A stretch of 64,000 nucleotides of DNA. Origin: Caballeronia peredens. Lineage in GTDB: Bacteria; Pseudomonadota; Gammaproteobacteria; Burkholderiales; Burkholderiaceae. A program made the translations under genes and the position numbers. Within the stretch, counting starts at the first letter, position 1. Every line of letters begins with the position of its first letter. Positions 53,772-63,787 of the stretch are shown here, piece after piece. The DNA is taken from positions 248,001 through 312,000 of the forward strand of contig FCOH02000006.1 of assembly GCA_001544595.2 (NCBI GenBank), given 5' to 3'. The notes under the pieces were generated by a model. The model saw nothing but the letters and a program-made list of their open reading frames with translations, was not told the origin of the DNA and made no database searches.

Positions 53772-56273
53772 ATGCGATCGTCGCGACGGCATCCGCCTCT
53801 CTCCCGCGCGCGCTGGGTGTCGGCGGCGTGCGTGCTCGCGTCGGCGTGTGCGCCCGCGCGGGCCGATGACATGGCCACGACGCTCGCCGCCGTATCGAAT
53901 ACCGCGCTGCCGATCGCAGGCACCGCGGGCAATGCGCTGGTGAACGCGCAGGGCGAGCTTTATCTGGAAGTGGCGATCAACGGCACGTCGACGCAAAAGA
54001 TCGCGGAATTCTTCGTGACGGAAACGATGATCTACACGAGCGCCGACGAGTTGCGCGACCTCGGCCTGCGCACCGACGACCTGCGGCCCGACGCGCAGGG
54101 CCGCATCGCGCTCGGCTTCGTGCCGGGCTTGCGCTACACGTACCGCCCGGAGCGGCAGCGCATCGATCTCGAAGCCACCGATGCGCGTCGCGTGCCCGCC
54201 GCGCTCGCCAACACGCCCGCGCGCGCGCCGACGGCGGCCACGGGCACGGGCCTCGTCATCAATTACGAAGCGACGGTGCAGACCAATTCGCCGACGCAAT
54301 ACGGCCTCTACAGCGAGCAGCGCTTCTTCTATCCGGGCGGCGTGCTCGACAACACCGGCACCGCGTACTGGTATGCGGACCGCCGCCGCTACGTGCGGCT
54401 CGATACGTCTTGGAGCCATTCGGACACCGCGTCGCTCGTCACGACGCGCCTCGGCGACACGATCTCGTCGTCGCTCACGTGGACGCGGCCGGTGCGCATG
54501 GGCGGCGCCCAGGTCTCGCGCGATTTCGCGCTGCGGCCCGATCTCGTCACCTATCCGGTGCCCGCGCTGGCGGGATCGGCAGCCGTGCCGAGCGCCGTCG
54601 ATCTCTACGTGAACAACGTGCGTCAGTACAGCGGCAACGCGCCGTCCGGACCGTTCGTCATCAATGCGGTGCCGGCGATCAACGGCGCGGGCGAAGCGGT
54701 CATCGTGAGCCGCGACGTGCTCGGGCGCAGCGTCATGACGACAGTGCCGCTCTATATCGACGCCCGCCTGCTCGCGCGCGGCCTCACGGATTTCTCGGTG
54801 GAAGCGGGTTTCGTGCGGCGCGCCTACGCGTTGCGCTCGTTCGACTATGCGGGCGAGCCGTCGATCTCTGCATCGATGCGGCGCGGCCTCACCGATACCC
54901 TCACGTTCGAGGCCCACGGCGAAGCGACGCGCGGCGTGTACAACGCGGGCGTCGGCATGCTGTTCGGCGTCGGACAGGCCGGCGTATTCAACGTGTCGAT
55001 AGCGGGAAGCGCGGGCAACGGCGGCTCGAATCCGGCGCCGCTCTACGTCTATCCCGCTGGTTATTACAACGGATTCGCGTCGGTCGCGCCGGCCGCGACG
55101 CCGCTCCCCGCGCCGGCCGCGAACGGCGGAAGCGGCCTGCAGATATCGGCGGGATGGCAATGGCGCACGCCCGCGCTGTCCATCGATTTGCAGGCGCAGA
55201 AGGCGACGCCGCACTACAGCGATCTGGCCTCGGCCGAAGGCACGCCCGTGCCGCGTTCCACGTATCGCGCGACGCTGGCCGCGCCCGTGCGCGTGTTCGG
55301 CTCGTCGAGCACCGCGAGCGCGAGTTTCGTCGGATTGGACGACCCGTATTACGGCGATTCGCGCATCGGCTCGCTGGCCTATTCGGTGACGCTGCCGCGC
55401 GGCACGTCGCTCGCGGCGAGCGTCTATCACGATTTCGGCGATACGCACAACACCGGCGTCTTCGTCGCGTTGAGCTTCGCGCTCGGCGGCGCGCTCAATG
55501 CGAGCGTCGATGCGGGCACGGACCACGGCAAGCCGCTGTTCGGCGCGGCCGTCACGAAAACCGCCGATTACGGCGGCGGCTTCGGCTGGCAGGTGCAGAC
55601 CGCGCGTCAGAACGGCATTCAGCAGTCGCTCGGGCAAGGCGCGTATCGCGGACGCTACGGCGATCTGCTCGCGACCGTGGCGAGCGTCGATTCGCGCGTG
55701 TACGGCGAGCTGGACGCGTCGGGCTCGCTCGTCGTGATGGCAGGCGACGTGCTCGCGGGCCGCCGTATCGACGATGCCTTCGCGCTCGTCTCCACCGACG
55801 GCGTGCCGGACGTGCCGGTGCTGCACGAGAACCGCGAGATCGGCAGGACCAACGCGGCGGGGCATTTGCTCGTGCCGGATCTCGTCGCGTATCAGGCGAA
55901 TCATCTGGCGATCGATCCGCTCGAACTGCCCGCCGATACCGCCGTCAGCACGACGCAACTGAACCTCGCGCCGCAAGCGCGCGCGGGCGTGCTGGCGCGC
56001 TTTCCGCTGCACGGCTTCACGGGCGCGCAACTGCAGTTGGTCGACGCGGGCGGCGAGCCGTTGCCGCCGGGCACGGCGCTGACGCATCGTGAAACGGGCA
56101 AGCGCTATGTGGTGGGCTACGACGGCCTCGCCTTCATCGACGATCTGGCGCGCTCCAACACGCTCGATGCCGCGCCCGCCGGCAAGCACTGCGAAGCGAG
56201 TGTGCCGTTCGCCTCGCAAGGACACGGCTTGCCGACACTCGGGCCGTTCGTCTGCGGGAATGCATCGCCATGA
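53772..56273 (+). CDS. csuD: Csu-type outer-membrane usher
   Basis: An 833-residue usher. Signal peptide, N-terminal chaperone-binding domain ('LYLEVAINGTSTQKI'), a 24-strand barrel with plug around 'VDLYVNNVRQYSG' and C-terminal domains with 'HGFTGAQLQLVDAGG'. Length is normal for the family. It secretes and polymerises the pilus. The start follows the chaperone stop by 7 bp and its stop overlaps the next start (ATGA). Confidence 0.92.
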   Translation: MRSSRRHPPLSRARWVSAACVLASACAPARADDMATTLAAVSNTALPIAGTAGNALVNAQGELYLEVAINGTSTQKIAEFFVTETMIYTSADELRDLGLRTDDLRPDAQGRIALGFVPGLRYTYRPERQRIDLEATDARRVPAALANTPARAPTAATGTGLVINYEATVQTNSPTQYGLYSEQRFFYPGGVLDNTGTAYWYADRRRYVRLDTSWSHSDTASLVTTRLGDTISSSLTWTRPVRMGGAQVSRDFALRPDLVTYPVPALAGSAAVPSAVDLYVNNVRQYSGNAPSGPFVINAVPAINGAGEAVIVSRDVLGRSVMTTVPLYIDARLLARGLTDFSVEAGFVRRAYALRSFDYAGEPSISASMRRGLTDTLTFEAHGEATRGVYNAGVGMLFGVGQAGVFNVSIAGSAGNGGSNPAPLYVYPAGYYNGFASVAPAATPLPAPAANGGSGLQISAGWQWRTPALSIDLQAQKATPHYSDLASAEGTPVPRSTYRATLAAPVRVFGSSSTASASFVGLDDPYYGDSRIGSLAYSVTLPRGTSLAASVYHDFGDTHNTGVFVALSFALGGALNASVDAGTDHGKPLFGAAVTKTADYGGGFGWQVQTARQNGIQQSLGQGAYRGRYGDLLATVASVDSRVYGELDASGSLVVMAGDVLAGRRIDDAFALVSTDGVPDVPVLHENREIGRTNAAGHLLVPDLVAYQANHLAIDPLELPADTAVSTTQLNLAPQARAGVLARFPLHGFTGAQLQLVDAGGEPLPPGTALTHRETGKRYVVGYDGLAFIDDLARSNTLDAAPAGKHCEASVPFASQGHGLPTLGPFVCGNASP

Positions 56274-57250
56274 GGCGGGTCGCGCGTTTCATCGCAATTT
56301 TCAGCGCGTTGTTTCTGCTGACGATCGCGCCGGCTCGGGCGCAAGTGTGCACGGCGTCGATATCGAGCATCAACTTCGGTTCGATCGCGCCCGCGACCAC
56401 GTCGAGCGCGAGCGTGTCGGGCTCGGTCACCGTGACGTGCAGCGGCTTTCTGCTGAACCTGCCGGTGCGCGCGTGCATCAACATCGGCACGGGCAGCGGC
56501 GGCGCATCGTTCTCGCCGCGGATCGCCAGCAACGGCACGGACACGCTGCAGTACAACCTCTACGCCGATTCGGCCGGCAGCACCGTCTGGGGCTCGCGGC
56601 GCTCGGCAAGCTTCGGCGCGGTGGCCGTCGACATACCGCTCACGATCGCGCTCGGCACCGCCTCGGGCAGCCGCACGCTGCCGTTCTATGCGCGCGTGCC
56701 GGCGGGTCAGACCACGCTCGTCGCGGGCGTGTACACGTCGGCGTTTTCGGGCGCGACGCAGGCCGAAATGACGTACCAGCAATATCTGCTGACGGCGCCT
56801 TCCTGCTCGACGCTCACCGCGAACTCGAATGCGCTGTCGTTCACGGTGTCGGCGACCGTCATCAACGATTGCACGCTGGCCGCGACCAACATCAATTTCG
56901 GCAGCGCCGGCGTTTTGAACGGCACACTCAACGCGACCGGCACGCTGAGCGTCGCATGCACCAGCAACGATCCTTATTCGATCGCGCTGTCGGCGGGCAG
57001 CGGCAGCGGCGCGAGCGTCGCGGACCGGCGCATGACGAAGAGCGGCGGCAGCGAGCAGGTGCGCTATCAGCTGTATCAGAACGCCGCCTACACGACGCCG
57101 TGGGGCGACGGCACCGGCGGCACGGCGGCCGTGACGGGCACCGGCAGCGGCGCGAATCAGGCCATCACGGTGTATGCGCGCGTGCTGCCGCAAACGACGC
57201 CCAGCGCGGGCAACTACACCGATACGATCGTCGCGACGATCACCTATTGA
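56270..57250 (+). CDS. csuE: Csu-type tip adhesin with two SCPU domains
   Basis: A 326-residue exported protein with signal peptide ending 'APARAQV'. Two SCPU domains: one opening 'CTASISSINFGSIAP' at about 27-41 and one opening 'CTLAATNINFGSAGV' near 200. Two-domain SCPU proteins at the end of csu operons are the tip adhesin CsuE. The last strand 'YTDTIVATITY' would be complemented within the pilus. Confidence 0.88.
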   Translation: MRRVARFIAIFSALFLLTIAPARAQVCTASISSINFGSIAPATTSSASVSGSVTVTCSGFLLNLPVRACINIGTGSGGASFSPRIASNGTDTLQYNLYADSAGSTVWGSRRSASFGAVAVDIPLTIALGTASGSRTLPFYARVPAGQTTLVAGVYTSAFSGATQAEMTYQQYLLTAPSCSTLTANSNALSFTVSATVINDCTLAATNINFGSAGVLNGTLNATGTLSVACTSNDPYSIALSAGSGSGASVADRRMTKSGGSEQVRYQLYQNAAYTTPWGDGTGGTAAVTGTGSGANQAITVYARVLPQTTPSAGNYTDTIVATITY

Positions 57251-57560
57251 CGCGCGGCACTGGTCAGGATTACAAAAGTTTCGGCGGGCACGTGCCAAAA
57301 CTGCAAAGCGAGCGAGGAACGCCGGAACGCGCTGCGCGTGCGAAATGTGCGCCACCTCACATAGCCGTAACGTGCCACGGATTCGTTACGTAACCCGGGT
57401 GCCGCCGACGATGTGTTCCGTCATCGGGACAGACAGTCACGGCACGCAAACGTTGTACCGGCTTGACGTGCGCGACTCTGCGCGCCGCGACGGCCGCGCT
57501 CCGGAATCTGGCACGACTCCTGCAATCGCTTCCACGACCAACTGAAAGGGTGGCGCAAGC
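57251..57560. other. Intergenic region before the EAL gene
   Basis: No gene is visible. It contains two perfect 10-bp palindromes: GGCACGTGCC at 57287-57296 and GTTACGTAAC at 57385-57394, with a further GTAAC at 57367. The GTTAC words echo those in front of csuA/B. No certain promoter boxes. Confidence 0.5.
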
Positions 57561-58445
57561 ATGAAGAGGACGACACACGGCTCGCCAGCAGCGGACGCCG
57601 CGCCGAGGTCAGATCATGCATTCAGGCATCGCGTGCTCGAGGGCCTCAGGTCCGGCGAGTTCTGCATCGCCTATCAGGGAATCTACCGAGTCGACACGGG
57701 CGATCTCGCGCAAATGGAAGCGCTGATTCGCTGGCGTCATCCGGACTACGGCGTATTGCTGCCAGGCGCATTCAGCGACGCGTTCAAGGACGCGGAAGTC
57801 ATGCTCGAACTGACATGGTTCGTGATGGATACGGTCGCGTCCGATATCGGCGCGTGGCGTGCGCGCGGCGGCGCGCATTATCCGGTCGCGGTGAACGTGC
57901 CGCCGTCGATCGCCGCGATGCCCGGCTTCGCCGAGCGGATGGAGAGCATCTGCAACACGCACGGCATCGAGCCTGCGTGCCTCGAACTGGAGCTGTCGGA
58001 GAGCGAGGATCTCGCGTGTTTTCCGGGCATGCAGAAGGTCGTGCGCCGTTTCGGAGACAAGGGCGTGAGTATCGCGATGGACGACTTCGGCACCGGCTAT
58101 TCGTGCCTTGCAGCGCTCGGCCCGATCGAGTTCAAAACGGTCAAGATTGCGAAGGAACTGCTGTCGGAAGCGCCGCGCTCGCCGAATGCCTGCATGGTTT
58201 TTTCGTCGGTGCTTGCGCTGCTGACGCGTCTCAAGGTTTCGATCGTCGTCGAAGGTGTGGAGACGGCGGCGCAGGCGCAATGGCTCGCGCAATGGCCGCA
58301 TGTGCTGGCGCAAGGTTTCTTCCTCGCGCGGCCGGCATTCGGCATGGACAACGTGCCCGGCGTGCGGCTCGGTCATGCGCTGGCGCGGCGCAGGTCGTCG
58401 CGTCGCGACGGACATCGCGCCATGCGTCTCGCCGACGCGGCCTGA
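57561..58445 (+). CDS. EAL-domain cyclic-di-GMP phosphodiesterase
   Basis: A 294-residue cytoplasmic protein made of one EAL domain. Catalytic positions are present: 'EALIRW', the Asn in 'VAVNVPPS', Glu in 'ELSESE', 'DDFGTGYS', 'VEGVET' and 'QGFF'. The usual KID motif reads KIA here ('TVKIAKELL'), so activity is probable but not certain. There is no sensor domain. It follows the csu operon by 310 bp and may lower c-di-GMP to switch between pilus-based attachment and motility. Confidence 0.9.
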   Translation: MKRTTHGSPAADAAPRSDHAFRHRVLEGLRSGEFCIAYQGIYRVDTGDLAQMEALIRWRHPDYGVLLPGAFSDAFKDAEVMLELTWFVMDTVASDIGAWRARGGAHYPVAVNVPPSIAAMPGFAERMESICNTHGIEPACLELELSESEDLACFPGMQKVVRRFGDKGVSIAMDDFGTGYSCLAALGPIEFKTVKIAKELLSEAPRSPNACMVFSSVLALLTRLKVSIVVEGVETAAQAQWLAQWPHVLAQGFFLARPAFGMDNVPGVRLGHALARRRSSRRDGHRAMRLADAA

Positions 58446-58532
58446 AGGTTTCCAAACGTCAAAGGGCCGGACGGATCATCGAACCGATCCGGCCATCAAG
58501 AGCTTCTGGCAGCCCTCGAAGAGCCAGAACTT

Positions 58533-58565
58533 CGCCGGCGCATGGCGTGCGCCGGCGTTTTTTTT
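58533..58565 (+). terminator. Intrinsic terminator of the EAL gene
   Basis: CGCCGGCGCA and TGCGCCGGCG form a perfect 10-bp stem with a 5-nt loop, followed by eight T. This is the clearest Rho-independent terminator in the window. Confidence 0.93.
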
Positions 58566-58624
58566 GGTCAGGAATCACGCGTGTCTTCTTGCGGAAGACG
58601 CAGCCGATGCCGCGCGGCTTGCCG

Positions 58625-60013
58625 CTACATCGCGCGGGTTTCCGGCTCCTCGTCGAACATCTGGAACTTGCGCATCTTCTCCCACAGCACCTTGCGGCTG
58701 ATGCCGAGATACTGCGCGGTGTCCTGCCTGCGCCAGCCGTTCGCATCGAGCGCGGCGAGCACGCGATTGCGTTCGTTCATGTCCCATTTGCTGCGATCGA
58801 CGAGCAAATCCGCCGCGCTCTCCGGCGGCGTCGCCTGCGTGTTGCGCGCGAGCACGAGCAGGCGCTTCACGCGCGATTCGTCCCACGCGCCGAGCTGCCG
58901 CACCGTCACGCCGACGCGCTCCGCGAGATTGCGCAGCTCGCGCACGTTGCCGGGGAAGAAGATGTCCGCGACCGCATCCGCGAGCCAGTACGGCAGCTCG
59001 GGCAGCGTATCGAGCTTGTCCTTGCCGATCACCTCGCTGACGAAGGTCTTGAAGAGCGCGATCTTGTCCGGCGCGCCGCGTTCCTCCAGCGACGGAATCG
59101 ACAGTTCGATCACCGCGAGCCGGTAATACAGGTCCGCGCGAAACGCGCCGTCCTTCACGAGTTGCGGCAGACACTTGTTGCTTGCCGCGATGAGCCGGAA
59201 TTCGAGCCGCACCGGCGTCGCCGAGCCGATGCGCGTCACCGCCTGATCCTCCAGCACGCGCAAGAGCTTGACTTGCTGATAGAGCGGCAAGTCGCCGATT
59301 TCGTCGAGGAACAGCGTGCCGCCGTTCGCCTGCTCGAAATAGCCCTTGTGCGCCAGCACCGCGCCCGTGAACGACCCTTTCGCATGGCCGAAGAACAGCG
59401 ACTCGAACAGACCGTCTGGAATCGCGCCGCAGTTGACCGGCACGAACGGACCTGCGCCGAAGCGCGTGTGCTTCTCGTGCAGCAGTTGCGCGATGCGCTC
59501 CTTGCCGACGCCCGTTTCGCCGTGCAGCAGCACGCTCGTGTCGCAATCGGCGAAGGTATCGACTTCGTGCAGCAGCGCCTTCATGCAATCGGCATGCGCG
59601 ATCAACGCGTGCGACGCCTGCGCGTCCTCGCCGTGCGCGCGCAGTTGCTGCGCGAGCTTGACGACCATCGCGCGCAGTTCGGCGCCGGTGAAATCGAGCG
59701 GCAGGATGTGCGAGTAATCGGCGGGAAACATCGACGGATCGCGTTCGCGCGGCGACGCGCCGACCCATACGACCGGCATCGAATGGCGCGCTTCCCAGTC
59801 GCGCAATACGAACGCGCCGCCGTCGATCACGCTCACGCTGATGATCGCGACCGCCGGACGCTCGGATTCGCGCGGCGCGCTGATCGACGTGCCGTCCGCG
59901 CGCAGCACGTCCACGTCCTGTCCGGACATCGCGCGCACCACGCGCTCGACGATATCGGCCTTGCCCTCCCACACGTGGATATCGAGGCCGTCGATTCGGG
60001 TGTTCTGTCTCAT
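58625..60013 (-). CDS. Sigma-54-dependent activator of the Tad locus
   Basis: A 462-residue protein. Residues 1-125 resemble a response-regulator fold without a phosphorylatable aspartate (the expected site reads 'AIISVSVID'). The AAA+ core has Walker A 'GETGVGKE', sigma-54 contact loop 'GSFTGA' in place of GAFTGA, and Walker B 'GGTLFLDEI'. A Fis-type HTH ends the protein ('[21 protein letters not shown]'). It is the last gene of the tad cluster and probably drives it with sigma-54. Stop is 60 bp from the EAL terminator. Confidence 0.92.
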   Translation of the reverse strand: MRQNTRIDGLDIHVWEGKADIVERVVRAMSGQDVDVLRADGTSISAPRESERPAVAIISVSVIDGGAFVLRDWEARHSMPVVWVGASPRERDPSMFPADYSHILPLDFTGAELRAMVVKLAQQLRAHGEDAQASHALIAHADCMKALLHEVDTFADCDTSVLLHGETGVGKERIAQLLHEKHTRFGAGPFVPVNCGAIPDGLFESLFFGHAKGSFTGAVLAHKGYFEQANGGTLFLDEIGDLPLYQQVKLLRVLEDQAVTRIGSATPVRLEFRLIAASNKCLPQLVKDGAFRADLYYRLAVIELSIPSLEERGAPDKIALFKTFVSEVIGKDKLDTLPELPYWLADAVADIFFPGNVRELRNLAERVGVTVRQLGAWDESRVKRLLVLARNTQATPPESAADLLVDRSKWDMNERNRVLAALDANGWRRQDTAQYLGISRKVLWEKMRKFQMFDEEPETRAM

Positions 60014-60017
60014 GTCG

Positions 60018-61772
60018 TCAGTAGGCCAGTTGCGACTCGCCGCACGTGAGCGACAAGTCGTGAATCATGCTCGTTCCCACTTGCGCGCCGAGCAGTTGCA
60101 GGACGGGCAGCAAAACCTGATCGAGTCCGGCGAGCACCGTGCCGAGCACGGGAACCAGCGTGGCGACCAGAAGCGGCGCGACGCTGCTGAGCAGCCAGGA
60201 AGGCAAAAGCGGCGACGAAACCACCAGCCCGCCCGGCGCCGACAGACTCGCGCTCAGGCCCGCCAGCGCATTCGAGAGCGACGCGCCGGGCGCGGCGGGC
60301 ACGGTCTTGTAGTCGTCGCCGTTGCCGCTCACGCCGTCGAAGACGAGCGTCGTCCGGGCGGATGCCGGCATCGTCGCGGGCAGGCTCGCGGCGAGACTCA
60401 CCGTGAGCGTGTTCGGAATGTTCACGAGCGTCGCGGGCTGCGAGCAGTTGTACGCGCCCATGCCGGCGGGGGTGTCGCCGACACAGACGTTCGCGAGCCC
60501 CGTCTGCACGCCGATGACCGAGCGGCGCGCGGATGGCGCGCCCACGCATTGTGTCGATGCGAGCCACGCGGTGCCGGGCGCGACTTCGACGTAGAGCGGC
60601 AGATGGATCATCGGCTTGGCGCCGCCGAATCCTGTCGGCAGCGGCAACGGCAGCACACTGACATCGACGAAAGCGCGCACCTGCGCCGTATGCGCGAGCG
60701 TGCGCCAGTTGCCGTTCGAGTCCTGCCCCGCCTCGCCGATGGCCAGCACCGGCGGCTGGATGATCTGCACCTTGAGCGTCGCCGACATCAACCCGGGCAG
60801 CGCGAGCGACGTCCCGACGTTCACCGCCGCCTTGCCCGCCTGCGCGATCTCGGCCGTGACGAGCAGCGCTTCGAGCGGACTGATGGTCGCGTCGAGCGCG
60901 CTCTGCGTGTTGGCGAGCCCGACCGACAGCAGCCCGGGCGCGCCGTTCCTGCTGCCGAGCGCAATCGTCTGATTGCCGGGAATGTTCGCGTTGACGACGG
61001 CGCCCATCGCGCCGATCGCCGTCGAAAGATTCGCGTTCGCGACGGTCGTCGTTTGCAGCGCGTTCAGCATGAGTTTCGCGATCTGCGCCGCCGTGAGCTG
61101 CGCGGCCAGAAGCTGATCGACAGTGCCCAGCCCGGCCGCCGTGACCAGATCGCCGACGCGCACGCGCGCATCCGCGAGTCCCTGATACGACGCGAGCGTC
61201 AGATTGAGGTTCGTGCCGAGCAGCGCGTTGAGCAGATCGTTGACCGTGCCTGCGCTGATGCTCACGAGCGTCGTGCCGATGGAAAACGAGCCGACGCCCG
61301 TCGCCTTGGCGATCGCGCTCGCCGTCACTTGCCGCGCGGGTCCGAGGAAGAAGTACGGCACGGTGCGGGCGGCCGTCACCTTGACGGCGTTGGTGGGCGC
61401 GCCGTTCGTCGAGAAGAAATCGGGCGCGGCGTTGGCCTGCGTGTCCCAGCGTCCGCACGTGACGGCGATCGAATTGCCCGTCGCGGAGGCGTCGAAGCCG
61501 TTGCTTTTCGCGCTGCCGGTCGCGGCGGCGAGTGAGCGCGCGCAGGTCGAATCGACGAGTTGCGCGCCCGCGCTCGCCGCGAGATCCGCGACGCTCTGCA
61601 GGCTGCGGCGCGCGAAAAACAGATTGCCGATATCGATCGCGCCGAGCGCCGCGATCGCCACGACGAGCCAGATCGCCGCGAGCGTCGCCACCGCGCCGCG
61701 CTCGGTGCGTGGACGGATCGTGCGGATCTTGCGGGGCGTGGTCATGTCGTCGTGGCTCGATGCGCGCGGCAT
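60018..61772 (-). CDS. TadG-like pilus assembly protein
   Basis: A 584-residue protein with one N-terminal membrane helix ('[22 protein letters not shown]' in part, about 30-50) preceded by 'RTERGAV', the mark of TadE/TadG pseudopilin-like proteins. The rest is a large Ala/Leu/Val-rich extracytoplasmic region. It probably anchors or supports the Flp pilus. The ATG overlaps the upstream stop by one base (TGATG); a second ATG nine codons on is possible. Followed by the regulator gene after 4 bp. Confidence 0.82.
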   Translation of the reverse strand: MPRASSHDDMTTPRKIRTIRPRTERGAVATLAAIWLVVAIAALGAIDIGNLFFARRSLQSVADLAASAGAQLVDSTCARSLAAATGSAKSNGFDASATGNSIAVTCGRWDTQANAAPDFFSTNGAPTNAVKVTAARTVPYFFLGPARQVTASAIAKATGVGSFSIGTTLVSISAGTVNDLLNALLGTNLNLTLASYQGLADARVRVGDLVTAAGLGTVDQLLAAQLTAAQIAKLMLNALQTTTVANANLSTAIGAMGAVVNANIPGNQTIALGSRNGAPGLLSVGLANTQSALDATISPLEALLVTAEIAQAGKAAVNVGTSLALPGLMSATLKVQIIQPPVLAIGEAGQDSNGNWRTLAHTAQVRAFVDVSVLPLPLPTGFGGAKPMIHLPLYVEVAPGTAWLASTQCVGAPSARRSVIGVQTGLANVCVGDTPAGMGAYNCSQPATLVNIPNTLTVSLAASLPATMPASARTTLVFDGVSGNGDDYKTVPAAPGASLSNALAGLSASLSAPGGLVVSSPLLPSWLLSSVAPLLVATLVPVLGTVLAGLDQVLLPVLQLLGAQVGTSMIHDLSLTCGESQLAY

Positions 61773-62056
61773 CAGTTCATGTCGCGATAATTCACGTCGA
61801 GCGACGGCCGCCCCGCGTCTTCGAACGACGAACCGAAGTGCGCCGGAATCGCCGTTTCGAACGACTTGAGATAGCGCTCGTACGCCGCGCCCGCCTGCGC
61901 GCCGGGCATCGGCTGCGCGGGCGCCGCCGCCGCGTTGCTCGACTGGAGCGTGAGCCACGCCTGCGTCGCCTGGCCGATCTCGTTCGCGCCCTGTCCATGC
62001 GCCGTCTGGCCCGCGCCGAGCGCGGCACACAGAATCGACATGCCGATTCGCTTCAT
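61772..62056 (-). CDS. DUF3613 protein of the Tad locus
   Basis: A 94-residue exported protein. Signal peptide to about residue 21 ('GAGQTAHGQ'). 'IGQATQAWLTLQ' and the final 'AAYERYLKSFETAIPAHF' helix fit DUF3613 proteins, which occur only inside Burkholderiales Tad loci and have no known function. AAGGAG lies 7 nt before the chosen ATG. Confidence 0.82.
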   Translation of the reverse strand: MKRIGMSILCAALGAGQTAHGQGANEIGQATQAWLTLQSSNAAAAPAQPMPGAQAGAAYERYLKSFETAIPAHFGSSFEDAGRPSLDVNYRDMN

Positions 62057-62076
62057 CCCGTTCTCCTTCATCGATA

Positions 62077-62811
62077 TCACCGCGACGCGACGCTCGCGCG
62101 CGCCGCATCGGCGACGCGCCGGGCATCGACGCGAATGGCCTGCTGCACGTCCGCCGAAAATTTCTGCTGCGTCATGAGACCCTGCGCGTTCGCGGCCTGG
62201 CCGCTCGCGAGCAGATACAGCGCGACGTTGCTCAGTATCTTCGGATTGTTCGGCGCAAGCTCGGCGGCCTTCATGAGCGGCACGCGCGCGCCCGCGATAT
62301 CGCCCAGCCGCAGACGCGCGTAGCCCAGATCGGAGAGCATGAGCGCATCGGTCGGAGCGCGTCGGGACGCTGCCTCGAACAGTTCGGCCGCGTGCGAGAA
62401 ATCGGCCGCTTCGCCTGCCAGCAGGCCGAGACCGCGCAAGCCGCGCGCGGCGAGCGGCGTATCCGCGAGACGCGCGTAGGCGGCGGCGCTCGCGTCGGAC
62501 TGGCCGGTCTGACGCAGCGCATCGGCGCGCAGGAGAATCGTGTCCGGCGACTGGCCGTATTGCTGCTCGTATGCGTCGATATGCGCGAGCGACGCATACC
62601 ACAGGCCTTGCGCCTGCATCCGGTCGATCAGCGCGAGATACATGCCGGGCGTGTCGGGCGTCGCGTCCTTTTGCTGCGCCTGATCGAGCGCCGCCTGACG
62701 CTCGGCCTGAATGCCCACGCCGTAACCGGTTTCCAGCTTCGTCGCGCACGCGGCGAGCGCCGCGCACATCAGCGCCGGAAGGAGCGAACGTAACCATGTC
62801 GATCGAATCAT
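62077..62811 (-). CDS. tadD: TPR lipoprotein of the Tad locus (TadD-like)
   Basis: A 244-residue protein with a lipoprotein signal, 'CAALAAC' with the lipid-anchored Cys at residue 22. At least three tetratricopeptide units follow ('LRGLGLLAGEAADFSHAAELF' in part, 'DALMLSDLGYARLRLGD'). TadD is the outer-membrane-associated pilotin-like factor of Tad secretion. It sits between tadC and the DUF3613 gene. Confidence 0.88.
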   Translation of the reverse strand: MIRSTWLRSLLPALMCAALAACATKLETGYGVGIQAERQAALDQAQQKDATPDTPGMYLALIDRMQAQGLWYASLAHIDAYEQQYGQSPDTILLRADALRQTGQSDASAAAYARLADTPLAARGLRGLGLLAGEAADFSHAAELFEAASRRAPTDALMLSDLGYARLRLGDIAGARVPLMKAAELAPNNPKILSNVALYLLASGQAANAQGLMTQQKFSADVQQAIRVDARRVADAARASVASR

Positions 62812-62821
62812 GAGCGTCCCT

Positions 62822-63787
62822 TTATCGATGAAGTCCCGACAGCGCATGCACCACCGCGATGAAGCCCGGCCCCGCCGTGATGATCAGCAGCGCGGGCAGC
62901 AGCGTGATGACCATGACGCCCGTCATCTTGACCGTGAGCTTGCCGATGCGCTCGCGCAGCAGCGCGCGGCGCGTCTCGCGCAGACGGTCGCCGAACTGCC
63001 TGAGCGGTTCCTGCACGGCGCCGCCGTGCTGCTCCACCTGAATGACGAGCCGCACGATCGCGGCGAGATCCTCGTTTTCGTAGCTCGTGGCGAGACGCTT
63101 CATCGACTGCTCGCGCGTGCGGCCGGTGGCGAACTGCGCCTGCGCCAGCGCGAGTTCCTTCGCGAGAACCGGCAGCACGTTGCGGAAGTCGCCGATCATC
63201 ACCTGCAGGCTCTGATCCAGCGACAACCCGACACCCTGCAGCAGCCTCAGCAAATCGACGAACAGCGGCAATTCGTTGCTCACCGCGCGCTGCCGGGCCT
63301 GAGCGCGGCGTTTCACGAACCACTTCGGCGCCATGAAGCCCATCGACAGCGCCATGAACAGCAGCATCATGAAACGGGCCCCGTGCGCCGCGCCGTGTCC
63401 TGCCGCGATCACGACGAGCGGCGCGATCAGCGCGCCCGCGACGCGCGCCGCAAAAAAACGGCCGCGCGCCTGGGCATCGACATAACCGCAGCGTTCGAGC
63501 AGGCGCCGGTCCTCGTCGGCGACGGCCACGCGTCCGAAAGGCGTGTCGAGCCATGCCGCGCCAGCACGGCCGAGCGCGCCGAGGAAGCCGCGTTGCGACG
63601 GCGCCGCATCGCGCGACGTGCCCGTGGCCGCCGGCGCGGGCATGCGCTCCTTCAGCGCGTGGTCGAGCGTGCGCGCCGAACGCTGCATGCGCGCATGGCG
63701 GCCGAACGCGAGCACGCCGAAGAGACCGGCCGCGAGCGCGGCGGCGGCGAGCGCGAGCGCGCCGAGCAAGGCGGGTGTCATCGTCAT
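62822..63787 (-). CDS. tadC: TadC, inner-membrane platform protein of the Flp pilus
   Basis: A 321-residue T2SSF-domain membrane protein. The core reads 'ELPLFVDLLRLLQGVGLSLDQSL' in part (about 170-190) with a later 'QHGGAVQEPLRQFGDRLR', and ends with two membrane helices. With TadB it forms the platform on which the TadA ATPase works. The ATG overlaps the tadB stop (ATGA). Confidence 0.92.
   Translation of the reverse strand: MTMTPALLGALALAAAALAAGLFGVLAFGRHARMQRSARTLDHALKERMPAPAATGTSRDAAPSQRGFLGALGRAGAAWLDTPFGRVAVADEDRRLLERCGYVDAQARGRFFAARVAGALIAPLVVIAAGHGAAHGARFMMLLFMALSMGFMAPKWFVKRRAQARQRAVSNELPLFVDLLRLLQGVGLSLDQSLQVMIGDFRNVLPVLAKELALAQAQFATGRTREQSMKRLATSYENEDLAAIVRLVIQVEQHGGAVQEPLRQFGDRLRETRRALLRERIGKLTVKMTGVMVITLLPALLIITAGPGFIAVVHALSGLHR

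Noticed and set aside
53715-56225. 836-residue leftward frame opposite the usher gene
   Set aside because: Almost pure Arg/His/Ala composition; the usher has signal peptide, domains and operon overlaps.
57287-57300. Possible sigma-54 promoter at the GGCACGTGCC word
   Set aside because: On neither strand is a GC pair found at the needed spacing from the GG pair.
57815-60049. 744-residue rightward frame across the EAL gene end and the sigma-54 activator
   Set aside because: It runs through a perfect intrinsic terminator and mirrors the AAA+ gene.
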